From positions 11,413,263 to 11,477,262 of the forward strand of contig JBBCBC010000037.1 in NCBI GenBank assembly GCA_037126765.1: 64,000 bases of DNA, given 5' to 3'. Shown here piece by piece: positions 59,962 to 64,000 of the stretch. Position 1 is the first letter of the stretch. Each line of letters starts with the position of its first letter. The stretch is from Stenogyne calaminthoides (taxonomy: Eukaryota; Streptophyta; Magnoliopsida; Lamiales; Lamiaceae). Made by a program: the position numbers and the translations under genes. The notes beneath the pieces are model-generated. The model was not told where the DNA came from. It saw nothing but the letters and a program-made list of their open reading frames with translations, and did no database searches.

Positions 59962-61467
59962 ATGGAAAACTACTCTTACAATTCCTACGCTGAGTCCGGC
60001 GATTCCTCGCCGCGATCTCGTGAAATCGATTTCGAGAATCCTTCGCCGTGGGAGGATTCGCAGGGGAATCAACCACCGCCGAATTATAAGGTCAAATTTA
60101 TGTGCAGTTACGGTGGGAAGATTCATCCGCGGCCGCACGATAACCAGTTGTCGTACATGGGTGGGGAGACGAAAATTCTCTCCGTCGATCGCAACATAAA
60201 ATTCGGTTCGCTGCTCTCGAAGCTGATCTCGCTATGCGAGAGTGATAATATTTCGTTTAAATATCAATTACCTGGTGAGGATCTGGATGCCTTGATTTCG
60301 GTGACGAACGATGATGATTTGGAGCACATGATGCACGAGTACGAGCGATTGTATAGGATTTCTCCTAAACCGGCTAGATTGAGGATTTTCATTTTTCAGA
60401 CTCTGAATCAGAGCTTGAATTCCTCAACTCGAAGCTTCGGCTCGGATGAGGTGAGGTCGGAGAAGGAGAGGTTCGTTGAGGCGTTGAATTCTGCTCCTAT
60501 AATTACTCAACCGCCTTCGGTGTCGCCTGCTGCGCCACAGCCGCAGCCTCCCGTTAGTAACGTTGATTTTTTGTTTGGATTGGAGAAAGTAAATGCGATG
60601 GGTGCGCAGGCTTCGATACAGCATCCGGTGGTTGGGAGAGTTCCAGAGGTTGAGGATCCGGTTTATATTCCTAATTCAGATGAGAGGTTTATGGGATTAG
60701 ATCCGATCCAGAAGCACATTCAGGATTTGCAGAGGCTAAGGCTTGAGGAGCAACAAGGAATCCAACGCAGGAAATCAGATCCGAATTTTTCCGCCGGATT
60801 CACTGGCGGAGAGTATTACAAGGCGCCGGAGAAAGGACCGTCGCCGGTGATTCAGGGCGGAGGCGGTCCTTACTGGACTGATAAGCAAGTTCCAACCGGA
60901 GTCATTCCGGCAAGCTCCGGCAACAACGAACAGTCGGTGTACATGATCCAAACCCCGACAGGTACGTACCACGCGCCGATGGTGAGGCCGGTGGCCGGAC
61001 TTCCGGCGCAGGGGTTCTACACCGTACAGAGGATGCAATCGGATGTGTACCATGAGCAGCAGCAGCAACAACAACAACAACAGTTGCAGCTCCAACAGCA
61101 ACAGTTACAATTACAGCACCAACAACAACAGCAGATGTATAATGCGATTCCACAGTCTCTGCAGCAACAGAAGCCGCCGGGGTACTCGGAGGGCTACGGC
61201 ATGGTAAGGGCAGTGACAGGTGGCGCCGTCGGAATGGTGGCGGATACAGGGTACGGACAGGTGGCGTATGATGGAGGTATGGTGGGAAGACAGGTGTACT
61301 ACACTACGGCGGCGGGCGGCGTGATGAGTGCGTCGCCGCAAGTACAGGCGGCGGCTCAGTATCAAGCCATGGTTGGAGGCGTGGCCACTGATATGCGTCC
61401 ACCCGGAGCGTTGAATCCCGAAGCAGGTAGCAAGGGTGTTCAAAAGGTTTCTCAAGCTTCTTTGTGA
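59962..61467 (+). CDS. PB1 (octicosapeptide/Phox/Bem1p) domain protein with poly-Gln tract
   Basis: A single-exon coding region of 501 residues. The PB1 domain is at about 43-145. It has the basic start YKVKFMCSYGGKI and the invariant plant features RPHDNQLSYMGGET and LLSKLISLC, then the acidic OPCA-type cluster TNDDDLEHMMHEY at 115-127. It therefore carries both faces and could self-associate or pair with other PB1 proteins. The middle is Pro/Ser-rich. A Gln-rich tract lies at about 365-391, encoded by mixed CAG/CAA, and the C-terminus is Gly/Ala/Val-rich. No catalytic domain is present. Relatives are soluble proteins of unknown or scaffold function, and a role as interaction hub is an inference. 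Synteny fits At5g64430. The ATG lies after a pyrimidine-rich leader. Confidence 0.92.
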   Translation: MENYSYNSYAESGDSSPRSREIDFENPSPWEDSQGNQPPPNYKVKFMCSYGGKIHPRPHDNQLSYMGGETKILSVDRNIKFGSLLSKLISLCESDNISFKYQLPGEDLDALISVTNDDDLEHMMHEYERLYRISPKPARLRIFIFQTLNQSLNSSTRSFGSDEVRSEKERFVEALNSAPIITQPPSVSPAAPQPQPPVSNVDFLFGLEKVNAMGAQASIQHPVVGRVPEVEDPVYIPNSDERFMGLDPIQKHIQDLQRLRLEEQQGIQRRKSDPNFSAGFTGGEYYKAPEKGPSPVIQGGGGPYWTDKQVPTGVIPASSGNNEQSVYMIQTPTGTYHAPMVRPVAGLPAQGFYTVQRMQSDVYHEQQQQQQQQQLQLQQQQLQLQHQQQQQMYNAIPQSLQQQKPPGYSEGYGMVRAVTGGAVGMVADTGYGQVAYDGGMVGRQVYYTTAAGGVMSASPQVQAAAQYQAMVGGVATDMRPPGALNPEAGSKGVQKVSQASL

Positions 61468-62401
61468 TAAGTATCATAATAATAAAATAAATAAATATAT
61501 TATCTATAAGTTTAGTTTTTATTGAAAAATAATTTGAGTGCTTTATGTTGAAGTTTTGTGTTGTGTTGTACCTTGCTTTGTACATTGTCCATATCAACTT
61601 AAATTAATTGAGTTCATTGGTGTCCCAGCTCTATTAGGTATGTGCATATCAATTTAAAGTTTTAAACCTCATATAATATGGGTTGTGTTGGGGACATTAT
61701 TGAAATTGGGTCGAAAAGGAAGTTTAGAGAAATTCAACCTCTAATAAAAAATAGTAATACAATAAAATTACTCATCTTTTTTATTCCTCCGTCCCAAGAT
61801 GACTTGAACACTGAAAATGACACGCAAATCAAATAAAGTAAATTTTAGTTGATTTGAGTGAAATAAAATAAGGGTATTGTGAGTATATTAATTTTATATT
61901 TATTTTCATTTTTTGAGTAATAATAGATGAAAAATTCAATATCCTTCCCTAATTCATTGGAACCACAGTAGCTGTGATGTTTGTAGCAGCATCTAGCTAC
62001 ACTAGTGGATGAAATAAATTGTTGGGAGTTGTGCATATTAAATTTTATGGTGGTCCATTATTTGAGGATCATAGGAACTTGTCTTAAGTTAGAACTTAAT
62101 TTTTTCGGTGATTTACGATTTTCCTATTTTCGTACTACTATACGTCTTGATAAATATTCCCTCTGCTGAGACTTAAAAATAAAACCTTGAAATTTCAAGG
62201 TCATCTTACTTTCATTAATAATTGATTTAGATGAGCATATAAAAGTCTCCGTCACAATAAATACTTTTTTAATTACGAAGTCTCCACGAACAGTACATAA
62301 TTTCAAAAAAAAAAAAAACTTTAATATGCTTTACTTTGAAGACATTCCAACTACAGTTGGATTTAGCAAACTCATTGCTCAATCCAATCTAGTAATAAAA
62401 T
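61468..62401. other. 3' region of the PB1 gene and spacer
   Basis: AT-rich spacer. A truncated Stowaway-like MITE is listed separately. A short palindrome (CCTTGAAATTTCAAGG) lies at about 62187. No gene was found. Confidence 0.45.
61784..61925. mobile_element. One-ended copy of the 19.25-kb MITE family
   Basis: It begins ATTCCTCCGTCCCAAGATGA then CTTGAACACT, and contains GTATTGTGAGTATATTAATT, matching the inside of the 19254-19437 element. The right inverted repeat is missing: the similarity stops near TTTTGAGTAATAATAGATG. Confidence 0.65.
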
Positions 62402-63208
62402 AAGTCCAGTAGGTTGTGCCCTAAACAACAAAAACCTTTTAGTCTGCGCCACTACCGCCGTCCACCTCCCTCCACCGCCTGCGCCTCCCACCTCCCTCCA
62501 CCGCCGGCGCGCAAGCCACCTGCCCGCAGCTCCCACCGAACCCTCGCCATCGCCCTATGTCACACCTCAATCTGCAGTTTTCAGCGTCGCGTAGAGGTCG
62601 TGGTTGGTTCGTCGGACCGATCTCCCCCACCGGAACCACTGCAATCGGTTGGCGGTTTTCGGTCCGTCGAATTTTTATTTTTTGTTGTTTTATTTTGTGT
62701 TTTTCTTACCTTTTGTTCTTTTTTGTGCTTAAGGGTTTAGATCTAGTTTCTTTTCTCTGCTTTCTCCTTGTTAGGGGTTTGTTGTGAGTTTTCTTCCCTA
62801 TTTGGGTTTGTTGTTTGTTTATTTTGTTGTTTTTATTTCGATTCTGGGTCTTGGTGGTTTGTTGGTAGTCCTTTGTTTGATGCAATCCTTGGTGGTTTGT
62901 TAGCGGTGTTTTTTTTTATGCAATCCGGGTTATCTTTTCGGACATGGTTTAAGTCTTAGTGTGGGGCTTACCTTTGTTTGTGTGCTTTTGCCTGGTTTGT
63001 GGTTCTTTCCTCCTCTGTTCCTCAAGATTGGTTCGAGGTAAGTGTTGTTCCATTCGGTGTATCGATCGTTCGGCTGTAGAACTTGTGCTTCGTTTGAAGA
63101 ATTTATACTTTGTACTACTCTTCGTCTGTAGGATTTTACTTTGTACTTCTCTTTACCTTCTTTGTACGTCCTCTCTAAAAAAAGAAAAAAAAAAGTCCAG
63201 TAGGTTGT
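62402..63208 (+). mobile_element. Poly(A)-ended retroposon with 16-bp target duplication
   Basis: AAGTCCAGTAGGTTGT occurs at 62402-62417 and again at 63193-63208. Between them is a 775-base insert that ends in an A-rich tail at 63177-63192 (AAAAAAAGAAAAAAAAAA, overlapping the first As of the duplication). These are the marks of LINE-machinery retroposition. The first 200 bases are GC-rich (CACCTCCCTCCACCGCC twice); the rest is T-rich with a TTCGTCTGTAGGATTTTACT section. No reverse transcriptase is encoded. It could be a short LINE derivative, a large SINE, or a retroposed RNA. Confidence 0.75.
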
Positions 63209-64000
63209 TTGTATAATGAATTGGATCGGATGAATTTAATTCATGGCCCCGCCATATCTATTCTCAATCAAAATTTCCGTACAAACGCTATTCATTAATC
63301 AAATATTTTAGGATCTTTCTGTATGTAATTATGTGTTATGAGTTTATGACAATCGTTAGTAGACAGATTCTGGAGTGCCTTGTCGACAAACTAATGGGTA
63401 GGGCTGGCCCTTTCTCTTTCAAATAATTTAATGCAAACTAGAACTAGAAGGATAAATTGCGCCTTCACACTTTAATAGTTGTTCACTTCTAACTTCTAAA
63501 CTTGCACGTACGGTATTTCAGATTTGACTCTTTCTTTCCTCTGAATTTGAAAGAAAATTAATAGGAGTAAAAGCATAAATTTAGAGAAAAAGTTTCATAT
63601 CCGTGGAATTAATTATCTAAAATCGTGTAATATTTATTTTCGTTTAATATGGCATTCTATTCCTCATGATGTAGTAATATTTTTCTTCAGAAAAAATAAG
63701 TGCAGTCATATTATCCTTTCTTAAATTTATTCCTCGTTCGAAATCTTAAAGCAAAATTTAAATGGAGCAAATAATATATTAATTGACTCAATTAAAGAAA
63801 GACAAAGGAATCTTATTAGTTATTACTCATGATGATCAGGATAAAGTTATTCCTAACCGCTTAACGTGAAATTGGTGTTTGGAATCTTTGGATTCAAGAA
63901 ATTCGAACATAATTACTTAAATAAACGGCATTAAATACTAGTAATTGGAGTTTTTTTTTTCGGGAAAAAAGTTGAAAAAACTTGTAATTGGCGTTTGGAT
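63209..64000. other. AT-rich spacer to the window end
   Basis: No gene, RNA or repeat was recognised. Confidence 0.45.

Noticed and set aside
59893..61455. Several antisense and alternative-frame open frames over the PB1 gene, including Leu-rich and Val-rich ones
   Set aside because: They result from GC-rich codons and the CAG/CAA tract read in other frames.
62414..63216. Proline-rich and Phe/Cys-rich frames in the 62.4-63.2 kb interval
   Set aside because: They lie within the retroposon body and reflect its C-rich then T-rich composition.

Overview
The window is nuclear DNA of a flowering plant, most likely an asterid eudicot (possibly Lamiales, a guess from protein flavour only). The evidence is spliceosomal introns with GT..AG borders, plant-only gene families, AT-rich gene-poor spacers and plant transposon relics. 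No bacterial, organellar or viral genome features were seen.

Layout. 1-3.8 kb holds decayed transposon sequence: a broken transposon-associated ORF and a decayed copia-like RNase H. 3.8-7.6 kb holds two convergent genes that each carry part of a Myb/SANT-like (PIF/Harbinger-associated) domain. 9.0-12.0 kb is an intact glutamyl-tRNA reductase gene (HEMA, chloroplast tetrapyrrole synthesis). 14.7-18.2 kb is an RMD5-type subunit of the GID/CTLH E3 ubiquitin ligase, with a likely 5'-UTR intron. 18.6-19.2 kb is a small putative plastid protein of unknown function. 20.0-23.2 kb is a leucine-rich-repeat receptor-like-protein pseudogene. 24.3-27.1 kb is a trichome-birefringence-like O-acetyltransferase. 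28.2-31.8 kb is a phosphoglycerate-mutase-like protein, and 32.3-39.6 kb is a 20-exon fatty acid amide hydrolase. 60.0-61.5 kb is a PB1-domain protein with a poly-Gln tract.

The last four intact genes (TBL, PGM-like, FAAH, PB1) lie in the same relative order as the Arabidopsis chromosome-5 genes At5g64470, At5g64460, At5g64440 and At5g64430 as I remember them. This looks like a conserved eudicot block in which about 20 kb of repeats has been inserted between FAAH and PB1. The genes are ordinary single-function plant genes and do not form a pathway cluster.

The unusual part is 40.2-52.7 kb. It is built from overlapping imperfect copies of the same sequence, including a Helitron with a clear hairpin-CTAG 3' end at 45.64 kb. 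The copies keep long base-perfect runs interrupted by short deleted or replaced blocks, in one copy often filled with variants of 'AAAATACATTTTCAAG'. That is not how ordinary mutation diverges two copies, so it may be an assembly or consensus artefact or an unusual repair outcome. Other mobile DNA: Stowaway-like MITEs at 19.25, 56.7 and 61.8 kb, a poly(A)-ended retroposon with a 16-bp target duplication at 62.4-63.2 kb, and a tRNA-like pol III promoter joined to a minisatellite at 58.0-58.5 kb. I found no clearly new protein system.
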